Made by a program: the position numbers and the translations under genes. Below, piece after piece: positions 22,816 through 35,302 of a stretch of 64,000 nucleotides of DNA; position 1 is the first letter of the stretch, and each line of letters opens with the position of its first letter. The notes under the pieces are model-generated. The model saw only the letters and a list, made by a program, of their open reading frames with translations, had not been told where the DNA came from and made no database searches. This DNA comes from Tanypteryx hageni (lineage: Eukaryota; Arthropoda; Insecta; Odonata; Petaluridae): contig CM054117.1 of the NCBI GenBank assembly GCA_028673005.1, positions 30,104,561-30,168,560 on the forward strand, written 5' to 3'.

Positions 22816-25800
22816 TGCTAGCACACAAAATCTCTTTGACTTTCTTTTCTTTTTAACTAGCTACTCATCACCGTTTCTAATGATGTTGGCAAGATATAAT
22901 TACATTAAAAACCTAAAAATTTTCTCTGAATAGTCAGGCATGTTGAATTTTACTTTTAATTGGGGGATTCAACAGAGTATTATCGAGCCCGTGTTATGGC
23001 TGCAAAAAATTCAAGAACGAGGACTTAAAAATATGTGCCTATTTGTTGTTGGATTCATTGTGGGAGTTTATCCAAAGTCTCTCGGCGATTACACTTTAAA
23101 TTTAAACATTTACTACAGAATTCAATTGTTTTTTCTTTCATGTTCCATCTAAAGTCAATTTTTATCAAACAAAACGACTCCCACGCTAATACCAATTAAT
23201 CACAGCGAGGACCAAAAGTTCCTTCGCAAAGTAGCCGTTGGTAAGATAAACTGAGTATATATGTCTATTAACCTATAACATTGTAAGTCATTCCCAAGAC
23301 TCTTTTTGGTGACTAAATAAGTAGTTAATCCTTTTTGTCTCCCACTGAAGACTGTAAAGGACGATCCTTCTTGCTCATAGGTTAGTTCACCGAACATTCT
23401 CCGCCCTGAAGACACTCACCTTATAACCGAGGTTTATTTTGTGCTACATTTCTCAATTGATACTGGTTTATGACTCCCTGTAATTATTTTAACACCTAGC
23501 TAGTCAATAAGTACCATTTAGTAAACTCTTTATGCCCTACGAATGTTTTAAAATGCCGTAGAATTTATGGGAATGAATGTAAATATTCTTGTCGAGAAAG
23601 TTTTACAAATAAATATTCAAATATTTATTTTGAGTATCTAATTATTTTCATAGGAAGTAACAATATTATTGATAGTTATAAATTTCAAGAATAGCTAATG
23701 GTCTTTGTTTTACATAATGGAAACTTTTTAACCTAATCTTGTTTTGGCATATAAATTTAATGCTAGAATAAAAAATTATTTATTTGTTAGCTGAATTTAT
23801 ACACCGTAGATGATTCTGTTCTTCTGAGATGTGCATGTTGAATTTCTTTTATGATTACGGAGTAGTTATTATTAACTGATTAAAAAGAATATAGCAATAA
23901 ATATCTCTTAGTCTAGTGAGCGAATGAAATTTCTTTATCGTACCTATGAAGTAATTTTTCCTCAGTTTCTGTAACCAATGCCACCAAAAGCGAAACTATA
24001 TTTTTATGATCACTATGTTTATGTAGTATCAACTTTTTTATTTAAGAGATATTTGGAATGTTTTTTATTAGATACTTCTTATGAATCCATAACTTTTTCA
24101 CTGATTGAATTTTCCAAGTAGCTCACAGACTTTCCGCTAGGTGACTTCAAATTCGGAAAATTCAAAACTTTTAAATGATATTGTGATCAAACTACTGAAG
24201 CTAGAGGAGTGAAGATTTTATGAATGAGAAAGTCTAGTAAGGATCTTCACTCCAAACGAGGGGGTAAACCAGAAACATGAAAAGTTTTAAGAGAACGTCC
24301 TTCCACTTCTTAACAAGTGTGTCTTACTTATTTTAGTTATGATCCAAATCAGATACTTCTCCTAGGCGACACTGCCACAAAATAATTCGTCCCGAACTCT
24401 AAAAATGTCAATCCTTCTCGAATGCGGGGACACAGCCGCGCTACGCATAAAGAACCATAATCTAATTACGACGCGAGGTGTTAATCGGTTCCGACATTGT
24501 TAACGTGGCCAAAGGCTCTAATGGCACATAACCTAATTAAGTAATCCAATAAGCCATCCGCCACTAGAGTTTTACCGCTCGGATTTAATAGTAAATGGTT
24601 CTACCAACAGTTGGGTCGACGCCATCCATTTGGGATGACCTCAACATTTCATGCGAAGAGAAAGTGGACCAATAAACTTACGGACGCACTTCACAAAACG
24701 GCGTTCGCGACAATTACGCCAAAAACAACTAATACTCACTCGCGTGAGCTGCTTATATCGAAAATGTCTTATATTATTTAAAAAAGACCACCTAAATCCT
24801 TATTAAACAACGACTGAACTTAAATCTAAAAATAACGAATATCATATTTCAAAGAATCCGCTACAGAATGTCTGGCAAATTTTACCAGATTATCTTAAAT
24901 GCTTCGCCCATGTAAATCCTGTTTACGAGGCAGAAACTTGGAAAGAATAAGCTGGCGCAAAATCAACAGCAAACCCCTTCTGAACAACTCTGAAATAGCG
25001 TTTATTAAATTGAAATACGCACAAGTGCATACAAAAAGTTTCGATACCTACATTACACATCCTTTTGTAACTTAATAAAGTATTCTTGAAGACTCTGAAT
25101 CTCTCGTGATAGTTCATTATATATACACTTATTTATCACATAAGAAAAAATCGACAATAAAATTGCTGTATGTAAAACAAACTGTATTATGCTACTTTTC
25201 AATATTTCCCTTCAAATATCAAACAGAAGATTGTTAATGAAATGAAATTCTTTCGGGACATTTTATTTTGGAACTTTTATCGTTTTCGTGCTTCGGTTCT
25301 CATTATTTATTGGTTTAAACTATTCAAACTTTTATTTTATAAATAAACGCTTAATCAACATATTATATTATGAATAAAACGAGGAAATTATAACTCTAGT
25401 CGGTTCATTAATCTTTTTACATATTAGAATGAATCCACAGTTACGGCCCGTCGATAAAACTGAAGGGTGAACGGATATCATTCCGAAATTAATTTCACCC
25501 ATAATATTCCCGAAACAGAATGCTTGACGCGAATAATAATCGCATTCCCAGCGCATCTCGATTTACTTAAACGCTTTTGGTGCATTATGGACAATTTTCA
25601 TATTTTGTGTGGAATTTTTCGGCGGACGTACCATCGGGGCAAGGACGCACGTAACAAATTTTTATCCTCCATTTATCACGACGCATTAGGAAAAAAAAAC
25701 ATCTCCAGCGATAAAAATTCATGGAACAAAAAGCTTCACAGGGCGTGAACGCGTAACTTTTCCGGCGTTTCGTTTCCGAATAAATTTCACATCGCTCCGG

Positions 25801-26145
25801 ATCATTGCAAACAAGAGGATATAAAAAGTTAAGGTCAACGTTAAAAGGTTCGAAACTTACCAAGTGTTACACATAGGGGCGCCTCTTGATGGTTTTTCCT
25901 CTCTCGTCGTTTTGTTTGGCGATTAAAAAAAAGAGGAAGCGGATGGCAGCTTTGAGGAAGCGTGGCCGCGAGTAGAGCAGAGTGAGGGACGATAGTCAAC
26001 AACGGCCGGCCTCATCCGTTTACTTGGAGTATAAGAGACTACGTTATGAAGCGGCGCCTCCCATCTTCCACTCCTGCGGCTTATTCTCACCCCTTCATCT
26101 CTCTTTCTCCCTCCCTCTTCAAGTGTATATTACTTAAATGTCTTT
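22816..26145. other. No supported gene
   Basis: 3.3 kb of mostly AT-rich sequence with only short unrecognised ORFs (for example 23200-23415 minus, 25467-25748 plus). Bases 25900-26080 are somewhat GC-rich, with GAGTATAAGAGAC at 26024-26036 resembling a weak TATA context. Confidence 0.35.
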
Positions 26146-26190
26146 ATATGAATACAAGTAGTTGGTCGAAAATTTCGACCGAGTATTCAA
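26146..26190 (-). repeat. Helitron-like 3' end (variant A)
   Basis: On the minus strand: perfect hairpin GGTCGAAA/TTTCGACC, then AACTACTTGTAT. The final part matches the ends of the 340-3363 element apart from CTTG in place of CTAG. A degenerate relative lies at 45537-45562. Confidence 0.4.
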
Positions 26191-26192
26191 AT

Positions 26193-26256
26193 TATATATA
26201 TATATATATTTATTTATTTATTTATTTATTTATATACACATATATATCCATATATA
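26193..26256. repeat. (TA)n / (TTTA)n microsatellite
   Basis: A run of TA dinucleotides, then TTTA units, then TATACACATATA. Confidence 0.9.
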
Positions 26257-26535
26257 AGGGTGGCAACAAGGTGTTGAAGAAGCCCAGTGGACACTAACTT
26301 AGTTGAGGACCAAGTTGGTAAGCTGCTGGGGGCGTCGAAGAGACAAAAACGAGAGTGACACTCTCTCTCCATCGCTGAAGAAGGGCACACTTGTCCCCGA
26401 AAAGCTTACGTTTTTGTGTGTGTGTTTTTTGCGTGTGTCTCTTCGACGCCCCCAGCAGCTTACCAACTTGGCCCTCAACTTGGTAAGTATCCACTGGACT
26501 TCCTTCAACATCTTGTTGCCACCCTCATTACTGCC
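26257..26535. repeat. Foldback Penelope-like terminal repeat
   Basis: The arms 26257-26345 and 26430-26535 are inverted copies (GGGTGGCAACAAG ... CTTGTTGCCACCC outermost, GCGTCGAAGAGAC innermost). The same unit, single and with extra decay, occurs at 39895-40070. The centre contains a hammerhead-like motif. The paired-arm layout fits Penelope-like elements. Confidence 0.55.
26373..26410 (+). ncRNA. Hammerhead ribozyme-like motif (copy 2)
   Basis: Order: CG (stem I) - CTGAAGA - stem II GGGCAC/GTCCCC with one mismatch - GAAA - AGCT (palindromic stem III) - TA - CG (stem I). Stem I is only 2 bp, so this copy alone is weak. It shares the layout of the others, including one extra nucleotide before stem II. 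Confidence 0.4.
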
Positions 26536-26549
26536 TTTCCTTTTCCTGA

Positions 26550-26552
<3 letters not shown>

Positions 26553-26600
<48 letters not shown>
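26553..26600. repeat. (TA)n microsatellite
   Basis: About 24 consecutive TA units. Confidence 0.95.
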
Positions 26601-26601
<1 letters not shown>

Positions 26602-26660
26602 AGTAGTTCGTGCTTGCATTCTGCAAGTATTTCAGCTAATATCGAAAGTTACACCATAAG
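26599..26660 (-). repeat. Helitron-like 3' end (variant B)
   Basis: The minus strand reads ACTTGCAG..TGCAAGC hairpin (one stem mismatch), then ACGAACTACTTG. It closely resembles the hairpin and terminus at 340-369, but only ~50 bp are shared. Confidence 0.4.
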
Positions 26661-26994
26661 ATTTTGAGGGGGTGCAGTGAGTGCATCAGGCAGTCCCTAA
26701 CGTCACTTCTATCAGGGTTGCATCTCCTATTGTGGCCCCTGATATTCCTAGAGAAAAACAAACCTATCCTCTCCTTTCTAAAGTTGTATCCCAATTTAAC
26801 CGTCGTGCTTGTGCTTTCAGTATTACGTTAGAATTCTGATTATTTATGTTACCCTCCATCACAGTGCGTGATGCAATTAGTGTTTCGGATACAGTAGAAT
26901 CTTACACATTATCGGTAGATAATGTAGGTGATGATGTTTTCATAATATGCGTGATATTGAAAATTAGAGTAAGTTAACTTATATGCTTAAGGGA
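26661..26994. other. No supported gene
   Basis: Mixed sequence between repeats; nothing recognisable. Confidence 0.4.
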
Positions 26995-27215
26995 ATAAAC
27001 TTGATTTTAACTCAAATAAAGAAAAATGAGTAAATATATTTCCGTAACTCGAATTTTCTATAAGGCGAATAATTTTTGCTTTCCCTTGAGTTTCGAGTTA
27101 TAGAAGTTCCACGGTGTATATACAAATACATAAAAAATATATTTCCGTATTTTTAATTTTCTATAACTCGAATAATTTTTACTTTCCCTGGTGATTCGAG
27201 TTATGGAAGTTCCAC
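26995..27215 (+). repeat. Two ~70-bp direct copies, ~103 bp apart
   Basis: 27043-27112 and 27146-27215 share AATTTTCTATAA, CGAATAATTTTT and CGAGTTATRGAAGTTCCAC. Each copy is itself partly palindromic (CGAATAA..CGAGTTAT), as in short MITEs. Confidence 0.5.
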
Positions 27216-28036
27216 TATAATTCGTTACGACGGCATTAATTTCCACTAAAAGCATTAAAACGTCTTTAATTCCCATTAAAAGCATTAAAGGTCCCTTAAA
27301 AGCAATGAGGTCGTTGCCATGGTTTTTATACATTTCCATTGTTGAAAAGAGGAAAAATTCACATTTTCCGATTTGAAGCAGATATTTACGCTAATTCGGT
27401 AATTATTTGGATTCTGCCATGAAAAATAAGAACTCTGTTCTTTCAGCTAGACAACTGTTCTTTTCCCGAATTCGTATTCCAATTTTAAGTAATTTAAAAA
27501 TCCATTTTTAGAAAACCTTGCTCTGAATCCCATGCTTTTCTTACGGGGTATTTAAATGGAACATTGGGATTCAAAAGACCCCATAAATATTAATTTTTTG
27601 TGATTTTCGATTTTTCTCGTCGGTTGTGCCACTCGATCTTCCTACATGCCAAATTTCAGAATTCTAGTCCTTCTAGAAGTATCTAAGAGTTTTATGTCAG
27701 TCAGTGAGTGAGGCACAGGTAACTTAATTGTTATAGATTCATGACGGTATACAGCGATACCGTATTTACGATGTTTCCTACTGTTACTGTTTTCTTTATC
27801 TTGTTGTAGTTTTCCATTGTGATATATACGCTATATAGGGTTTTTGCAGGTTTTTCACACACCCTTCTCAGTGGGTGTTTTCCTGCGTGGGTTTTACTAG
27901 GAAGAAAAAGTCTGCTTTACCTACGTTTCCCCACAAACTTAAATGTCTTCACCCATATTTTTTATTTTGTATTCTTTTATATACTGTTTATTGTAATACT
28001 TTTTTAAATATCCATGATATAGACGAAGGGTTAAAT
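27216..28036. other. Non-coding, with SINE/MITE-like tail at 27600-27712
   Basis: 27250-27310 has several ATTAAAAGCATTAAA-type words. 27600-27712 contains TGCCAAATTTCAGAATTCTAG and GTCAGTCAGTGAGTGAG, a tail often seen in dispersed arthropod repeats. Short frames at 27819-28075 do not match a known domain. Confidence 0.35.
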
Positions 28037-28110
28037 GTAAGAATTGACGTTATGGTCCAAATTTCGCCCGAATAAAGACGTTTATCTATCTATCTATCCA
28101 TCAATTTTCC
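28037..28110 (+). repeat. LINE-like 3' end with (TCTA)n tail
   Basis: AATAAAGACGTTTATC followed by four to five ATCT units. A poly(A)-signal-like word before a short microsatellite tail is the usual 3' terminus of many non-LTR elements. No reverse transcriptase is recognisable upstream. Confidence 0.35.
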
Positions 28111-29199
28111 CCCTCTCCCTTAATCCCCCTTTAATGGGAGGACAAAATAAAACGACGTCCTGAGAGGATCACATACGCGCACGAGATGTATTTTTTCTCG
28201 CTTCCTCTTCAACGGAGAAAGTGATCGGACAAATTTTTTTTACCACGGTGGGAAATTCCGGTGTCGCCGTCCGTCCCATCGAATGACTCGTTGACAAATT
28301 ACGCCCGGTCACGTGACCACTCGGAATACCATTCGTGAAGGTCTCAACGACCAGAGAATCGCCCCCCATCAGCGTAAACGTTACGATTCTTTGATCTAAA
28401 ACTTTATGGTTCGCTTCTTTTTATCGAGAATCGTTGTTATTTTTAGAACCGGATAATAATCAAAACGATTCCACGTTGGAAACGCTGAATCGATACGTAT
28501 AATCGCAAACTTCGAACCCGCGTATCACCGCCTTGGATGCTGAAAAACCAATCGATCAACTGAGCAATAACAGCGGTCCGCTTTTGTGACAATCTCCCGT
28601 GAGATTCCGAGGCTTATCGAAGGGTGAAAAAAGAAGGGAAATCGAATAGGGGGAAACGAATGCGTTAATTACAATCGCTTCAGAAAAGAGGCTCAGTATC
28701 AGTTGTTCGTGAAAAGAAAATATCTTGCGGACAAAAGTACTCTCAGCTCTTAAAAAACGAAGAGATTAGCTTTGACGTTGCAAATTTCTGTGAAAAATGT
28801 ATACGACGAGCACTTCTTCCGAAGAGATGAGAATTGAAACATCACGGAAGAAGGAAAGAATTTCAAAATATCTTCACGGATAGCATTTTTTGCTAGAAGT
28901 TCTAAGCACTTCCTACTCGAAACTTTAAATACAAAAGGAACGATATATTTCCCTCTTCTCTAAACCATTTAATTTGTCGACAATTTTAAAAGAAAAAATT
29001 TGAGGATTTGAAGATGATTACCCCATCCTTACACGATACCGAAAGCGTCCCAATTAATTCCACCGAGACAATTGACGCACGAAAGTGCGTTCCGACGCAG
29101 GGATCCTTTATACGGCGGATTTCCGACCCCAATACAGCTAAAACGACAGAAGGGAGGAAGAGATTAGGGCATCAATCAACCTATACCCTTTCCACCACG
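28111..29199. other. No supported gene
   Basis: Moderately CpG-containing sequence with no repeats or recognisable coding. Confidence 0.35.
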
Positions 29200-29850
29200 G
29201 CGGACCCAAGAGCAGCGATTCCAGTCACCTCCCCCCACAGCGATCCACCCTTCCTCCTCCTCCGACGCAGAAATTTGAGGGAAGCGCATTAAGACGATCT
29301 TCCTCCCTCATCTCCATCCTCCAGAGGACTAAATAACACGGATATTATGGCTCCCGGAGCAGTGCGTTCGAGGCCTCAGGTGGTGCCGCTAGCGTAATTG
29401 GGTCGGAGGCGAGCCACACATAACAGGGTGGCGCATTCGGGAAGAGGAGAAGCGGCGAGAGAGGGAAGGGCTCGAGAAGGTGGAAAGCATAGCAGTTGCC
29501 GTTTAGCCCAGGACAGGTTGAAGGGGTCGGAGGGGAAAGAGGGTAGGAGCGAGAGAGGTCCCCTTCAGGTCGATAAGCTCGCACACTGTGTCGAACAAGG
29601 TAAGGGGCGGTGAGCTGCATGCACGTCAGACCGCCGAGGGCAAGAGGAAAGAGAGAATACACGCCGTGCTAGGGGGAAGGGGGACGGGGAGGGGGCAGTT
29701 CCTTTCTCACCACCCCCGTCTAAAACCACAACATCCCCCATTTCCACGGCACGGAGATCACGCAACCACCTCTCCCCTTTCTTTCTCCCAATGGGTGGCC
29801 AGAGAGTACCCATGTCGAAACACGCGTGCCAACGCTACCTGCGTGCGGTC
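29200..29850. promoter_or_regulatory. GC-rich island
   Basis: GC-rich, with purine-rich blocks on one strand and pyrimidine-rich on the other. Overlapping ORFs on both strands show no domain. Possibly a promoter region of an unrecognised gene; direct evidence is composition only. Confidence 0.25.
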
Positions 29851-29961
29851 GACTCTTTATGATCGTTGCGCAATTCAAAGTGAATTTTTAAAAATGTTCA
29901 GGTATGTTTTTCGGTGGTTGCAAAAGGTCAAGGGTGCGAAATGCGATTTTCTTTGTGAGGA

Positions 29962-30660
29962 TATAGGATGTTTCAAAAGTCGCGTGACCATGTACGTTTC
30001 ACTGTAACACCTAAACATCGGTTCTAGTTTAAAGTAGATATGGAATTGAGTGATGAACGGTCACTTCCAACCCTTGCTATGACAATGATGTGGAAGTAAT
30101 GTACAGCGAGTGGCGTATTACCGCCTAGGGCCACCAGACCCAGACCTAGGGCGGCAATTTTGTCTATAAGTCCACTAATTGAAATTATTATCTAATATTA
30201 ATGATGGTTGGTTACGAATCTAATAATTTATTTTTGCACTAAAACGTAAATGCATAAGAATTAATGTGGCAATGCTGCCAGTGAGTACATTACATAAATA
30301 TGTAATGTACGAGTATTTTGATATATAATAAAACTTATAAATGTTCAATTATAATGATTTTTAGTTTCATATTTAGTTCATACTAATTCGTAAATACTAA
30401 AATCAGTTCATATGGGGCGGTAATTATTTCAGGACTTATAACTGAAGAAAATAATTAAAAAACTAACAATAGAACCAAATATAGATAGAGGGCATACCTA
30501 AGGGTAAGCCAAAACATGTTAAAATATGACAAAGTAATTGTATTCTATTCGTAATCATATCTTATAAAAATGAAATGTATGTTTTTAAAAAATGGATAAT
30601 AAAGTGCTTTTTGAAACTGAAACAAACTACAGGTTGGCGTGACTTCTGAAACGCCCTATA
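29962..30660. mobile_element. TA-flanked 699-bp MITE
   Basis: Begins TATAGGATGTTTCAAAAGTC and ends GACTTCTGAAACGCCCTATA. The terminal inverted repeats match in about 20 of 24 positions and both ends carry TA, as for Tc1/mariner-type elements. No transposase is present. A second, nested element probably starts at about 30108 (GTGGCGTATTACCGCC) and ends near 30425. Confidence 0.65.
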
Positions 30661-30689
30661 TTTTTTGTTGTCGGCGTGCATTATACTTG

Positions 30690-31200
30690 AATGACCCATC
30701 TACGTCGATTTAACACGAATCGTTGGCGGCACAATGTTTTACTTCCCCATCCGGCTGTCTTGACGAAACCGCTTAAATCTCCCGCGTAGTTATTTTTCGC
30801 CGTTAACGCTCCTCTTGCTTAGTGGGTATATAAGGGCATTTGAGGGGTCTTCTGAAGTGCGCGGTCGAGGGCACCCCTTCGCGGAATTAACGAGGCGAAG
30901 GCGATTCTTTTTTTCTGTTTTGGCGGCGGTTTACATCGAAGAAGGGTTCTCCGCGAGACGAGATCCGAACGGATGCAGAACGACAAGTCGCTCTTCGGAA
31001 AAGAGAGAAACGGTGAGATTTGAGACGCTGGGTGGAAACGAAATGACCCCTCTAAGACCTCCTAGACGGAGTCTTTTCGAAGCATAAATAGACGAGCGGT
31101 CTTCCGTTCCGCTTGGCCTTTGGCGAATCGCGTTTTGAAGCGTCCGGAAATTTCGCGCTCCGACGCCTTTTTAACCGAAATTTCTCGATCGTCGCAGGGA
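30690..31200 (+). promoter_or_regulatory. GC-rich segment with strong TATA-box candidate
   Basis: GGGTATATAAGGGC at 30824-30837 is a close match to a TATA box, with GC-rich sequence downstream (CGCGGTCGAGGG at about 30860). An open frame at 30815-31087 is basic and unrecognised. A Pol II core promoter is plausible, but no gene downstream could be identified. Confidence 0.3.
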
Positions 31201-31597
31201 AATAGAGAGAATAAGTTTGGAAACGATTTTGAAAGAAGTATATACGTATTTTTTTGAAAAGCTAACCATTTCGACCATTCTAGATGGGCGGATCTCGCGA
31301 TGAAGACTCGAGTTCTCAGCGAGTCGTTTTATATCTGTCGCCACGACACTTGTCGTTCCCTTTCCAGCGGTGGCCTTGGGGACGGGCAAAAAGGGCACCG
31401 GCACTGGATCTTACACGAAAGGGGTGACCTCAAAATTTTGCAAACAAAATTATGGGCTAAGTTAGCAAGGAATTGGCTCAAATTCCGCATCTTTTTTCCT
31501 TAACAGATGTCATAATTCACATACTTTCATTGCAGCTCCATTGGTAGTGCAAAGTAAAATTTAAATCTGAAGCGCTCGACTTTCATATAATCTAAAG
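31201..31597. other. No supported gene
   Basis: Nothing recognisable in either strand. Confidence 0.35.
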
Positions 31598-31785
31598 CAA
31601 TGTTTTTTCTAAGTACGGGTCGCGAGCCTCATGAGGAAAATCTAAGCGCTCAACACATAACCAGCTGAAATGTGTCAAAATTACTCTCCTTGTATAATTC
31701 AGAACGTATTTTCTCCATGTTACCTTTAGTACGACTGGGTGGCGAGACATTCCACTGGGTCGCGATACAAGTTTGAAAAACACTG
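31598..31785. mobile_element. 188-bp hAT-type MITE
   Basis: Terminal repeats CAATGTTTTTTCTAAGTACG and (inward from the right) CAGTGTTTTTCAAACTTG, with GGGTCGCGA words near both ends. It is flanked by ATCTAAAG (31590-31597) and GTCTAAAA (31786-31793), a 6-of-8 match fitting an old hAT 8-bp target duplication. Confidence 0.65.
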
Positions 31786-33049
31786 GTCTAAAAGGCCCCA
31801 AATAAATCTCTTTCCCAGGGCCCCAAGAACACTTAAGAACCACCGCTGCCTTCACGCGGGGTCGTCAGCGAAGTTCGCGACAAACGTCGCGCGCCGAGTT
31901 CTGAGGGAAACTTCGAAGCGACCTCCGAGGACAACGAGAGACGGTGGACGCGATCTTCGTGTTAAAAATCGTTCCTATTTCAAAAGGCGATATCATCGAA
32001 AGATATTATCCAATTTTTTCTTAAATAAAACTATTTCGACGCGACGTCTTATCCGCGTAACTCTCTATACGCCAAATCTCGATTCATAAATATTTTTAAT
32101 TCATATGAACTTGCTCCATAAAAATCCAATTCCAAATTATGCAGTTGAGAGGGTGAGGTATTACATTAATATATGAAGCGCATAAAATATGCTTTATTAT
32201 CAATGGGCTAACTACTACAATGTGATAAAAGGGGCTCGAAATCAAAATTCCAATGAGAATACATTAAATTATTCGAGAAAAATTGTTTTCCGGCGGAGGA
32301 TATTCAATATAATTATTTGTATAAGCTTTCAAATTTAAAAAATATATGTAAACATTTAACGCCAAGAAAGCTATCCCCTGGCGCATCTCTTTCCTAATAA
32401 TAACAATATTTATAAAATTTCCTATCAATTAGATGTTCGTTTCGCTCAAATAAGAATTCGGTTGCAATGAAAATGTTGCCTCATCCCGGCAAGGTAGATA
32501 GGAAAAAACTTGTTATGATAGAGTATATTATTTATACGGCTAACGTTGTAGCCTTCGCTATCATTAATGCATTCAACTCTCTTGAGATGTTGTAACAACA
32601 ATATCGGGGCACGTTAGCGTTGGGAGATGTCCCTTTCACCAGCTCACGCGACCTAAAAAAATGAGCGATTTTCTGGCACGCAAAGACTTCTATTGACAGA
32701 CATTTGAAATAGAAAAGGGGACTTACTTTCATTGTTGAAAGACGACTTCAAAATAAATATCACAAAAAAGAAAGCGGTGCGCGAATTAATCGTCGATTCT
32801 GATTGGTGTGGAAAGGCGGCGTTGTTTGAATGAACTTGCCGATGGATCCCCGCTAGCACTACCTGATAATTGCCCGAAGATACGCAAGCAACGCTTTCAG
32901 TTTAAGATGAATAATCGTCAGGATATTTCATAGGCGGAAAATTATCTCGACGCGAGCTATAAACGGCTACTGTCACATCGACTAGTTTTGGAAAAAAGAT
33001 AAACATTCGCTATCTAGCAAATATTCACCAGATATTTAACTTCGACGAA
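31786..33049. other. No supported gene
   Basis: Bases 31850-32000 are CpG-containing; the rest is AT-rich. Short ORFs lack domains. Confidence 0.35.
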
Positions 33050-34130
33050 AAATTAATGCTCACTTCGGGAGATTATGATATCGGGACTAACGTCGCTCGA
33101 ATCGAATCGGGAACGACCGTAAGGGTTAGGAAGAGCGGGCGGAAACAAATGCGGATCGCGCCAAAATTCTCGCCGTCGCGCGGAATACGGAAAGCCTCGG
33201 ACGAAAGGTTGTCGTGCACCAACTTTTAGGGACGCGCATCCGCGTTTAAAATAAAATACGCACCAAAAGAAACGTGGGAGCAACCGAAGACCAGAAAACT
33301 ATCGCGAAAAATCTAAGCAAACGTCGTGACGGAACGGGTCAATGCCTTGCCATCCAACACCGAGTCTATCGGTTCGAACCCCGACTTCCACATGATTACA
33401 CCTACCTATCATCGTCGACGCTAATCAGTCAGTCGTAAAATGCCACAAATTGTTTTCTTTAAGCGGGCGGCAAAGAAACGAAAGAAAGGCACAGTTAAAG
33501 GAAAGCGATAGGAATTATTACGGCAGCGTGCATGCAATCAAATTCGCTCTGGATGTATATAACGGCAATGGGATGTTAAAGGAGCGAGCCTCCTTCCCAT
33601 TCAACCGCCTACCTTGCTGTATCTCCCGGTGAAGGACCTTGGAGGCGCGCTCCTCAGAGACGGCATACCTGCGCCTCCGAGCCTCACCCGCTCGCACCTC
33701 ATCCCGGCTGCGACGGCCCCGTCGCCACAGACACCGCCGACGCCAGAGCCCCCCCGGTGTGCCACGCGCCGCCTTGAAACGACGCCTGCTCCTCACGCCC
33801 GGGCCGCCGGACGATAACTGGCGGTATCGGATCGTATGGGGAAGGACGCGAGGTGTCGCGCGCGCTCTCTCTTCTCCCAGGCGACAAATGGACGCATGCG
33901 CGTCGGAGCGAAGGGCGCAAAGAAAGGGCGAGGAAGTGAACGGGGCCGAGAGGGGATCTCTCGGTTGCTTTATTCGAATACGATGTTTATATTATTCATG
34001 CAGCCTGTTTGTGTTGCATACATTCACGCCGTGGGAATCGACCGACTTCGGCAGACCTTTTTTTCGCGCGATTTTTTACGTCAACACGTCCATGTGTGTG
34101 TGTTTTATGACGCTTTTAAGAAAAAGTAAA
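33050..34130. promoter_or_regulatory. GC/CpG-rich island with TATA-like box
   Basis: Strongly GC-rich around 33600-33950. It contains TATATAA at 33556-33562. Overlapping Arg/Pro-rich ORFs on both strands (for example 33639-34148 plus) are probably compositional. It may hold a promoter and 5' untranslated exon; orientation undetermined. Confidence 0.3.
33325..33440 (+). repeat. tRNA-derived SINE-like sequence
   Basis: TGCCTTGCCATCC followed by B-box GGTTCGAACCCC at 33373-33384, then CACATGATTACACC. The order resembles tRNA-headed SINEs. No A-box clear enough to be sure. Confidence 0.35.
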
Positions 34131-35302
34131 ACCGCGGCGATTTTTTAAGGGGCCATTTTTTTATCCGTTTCACGATAATTGGTATTTAATTTTTCAAACT
34201 GCGTTCATTTTCCTTTTTTATCATTTAGCGCAAATTATCTAATGCGAACTTGTCGCTCACATACATTCGCCTGAACGCTTTCGACTTTTTAAATTAAAAT
34301 AAAAGCTTTTTTGCCCTTTTAAGGCTCCCTCCACCTACCTCCTTACTTCTCAAATTGTATTTGCGCCTTTGCTGTGAAAGCAACATTAAGGTCGTCTTAT
34401 TAATTTATTTTTTAGAACTCCGCCGCAGCTTCACGAACTACGACGCGAGCCGCGTGACTTTCAATTATTTACCTTACACAACTGCGCTCTAGTCTACCGT
34501 AGCATACGAAATTTTTTAAGGCCCAGTATAAACGTCGGGAATTTTCGACTTTCAAGGAAACTTCTTGCAGTTTTGTGTTAAATATTATCTTCTCGCTGAA
34601 AGCATTGAGCGGCATTTCCTTTTCTACTTAACTGGATTTTATTTCGACAGAATTTTAAGGATCCTGCTTATAATGTAGCATTAAATATTATTTAGACTCT
34701 GGAGTCTATACTAAATTGCTATCGCACTTAATTTCTAACAAAATACGACAGCGTTAAACATTTTTGGCGGCTATTTCTGTAATTAAAGTTGCTTTAGTTG
34801 TACTCTTTAGTCTTTTTTTGTAAAGGGGAGTTTTTTTCATTTTGGTTTTGTTTTCATTGGTGAGCGGCAATTTCTGCGGTACTGCTACAGATTACGGCAG
34901 CTGGGTGAAACTATATCTCTAATAAAAATAATAAATACTATTTTAATGTCTCAAGTTGCACGAACTCAACTTGTATCGCTGATAAATGCCACTGATATGT
35001 GCTTAAGTCAAATTATTCATTATAGATTTTTCCACTGTACTTGAATTCTGGCAGAGAGTCTTTAAAACTGGAATCATGTGACTCATTATTAATGTCCAAG
35101 TAAATTTATTTTTATGTTAAACGAATATTCACACTACCGATACCGATGTATTCGCAAAATGTTTTACCAATTTGCAGAAAATATTCACACGATATTCCGT
35201 TATTTCAACCAAAGAATAATTATAAATCAAAAGTAAGTCCGTTTATATGTGATGAATTCAAGCAATCATTATGAATTCCAAAACAAGACAAAAAAATACT
35301 TG
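34131..35302. other. No supported gene
   Basis: AT-rich. No repeat or coding signal. Confidence 0.4.

Noticed and set aside
23200..23415. 71-residue minus-strand frame with some protein-like composition
   Set aside because: No domain, no splice signals and no repeat copies seen. Possible but unsupported.
33639..34148. 169-residue Arg-rich open frame in a GC-rich island
   Set aside because: Competing ORFs overlap on both strands in GC-rich DNA. Composition explains the lack of stops; no domain or splice structure is visible.
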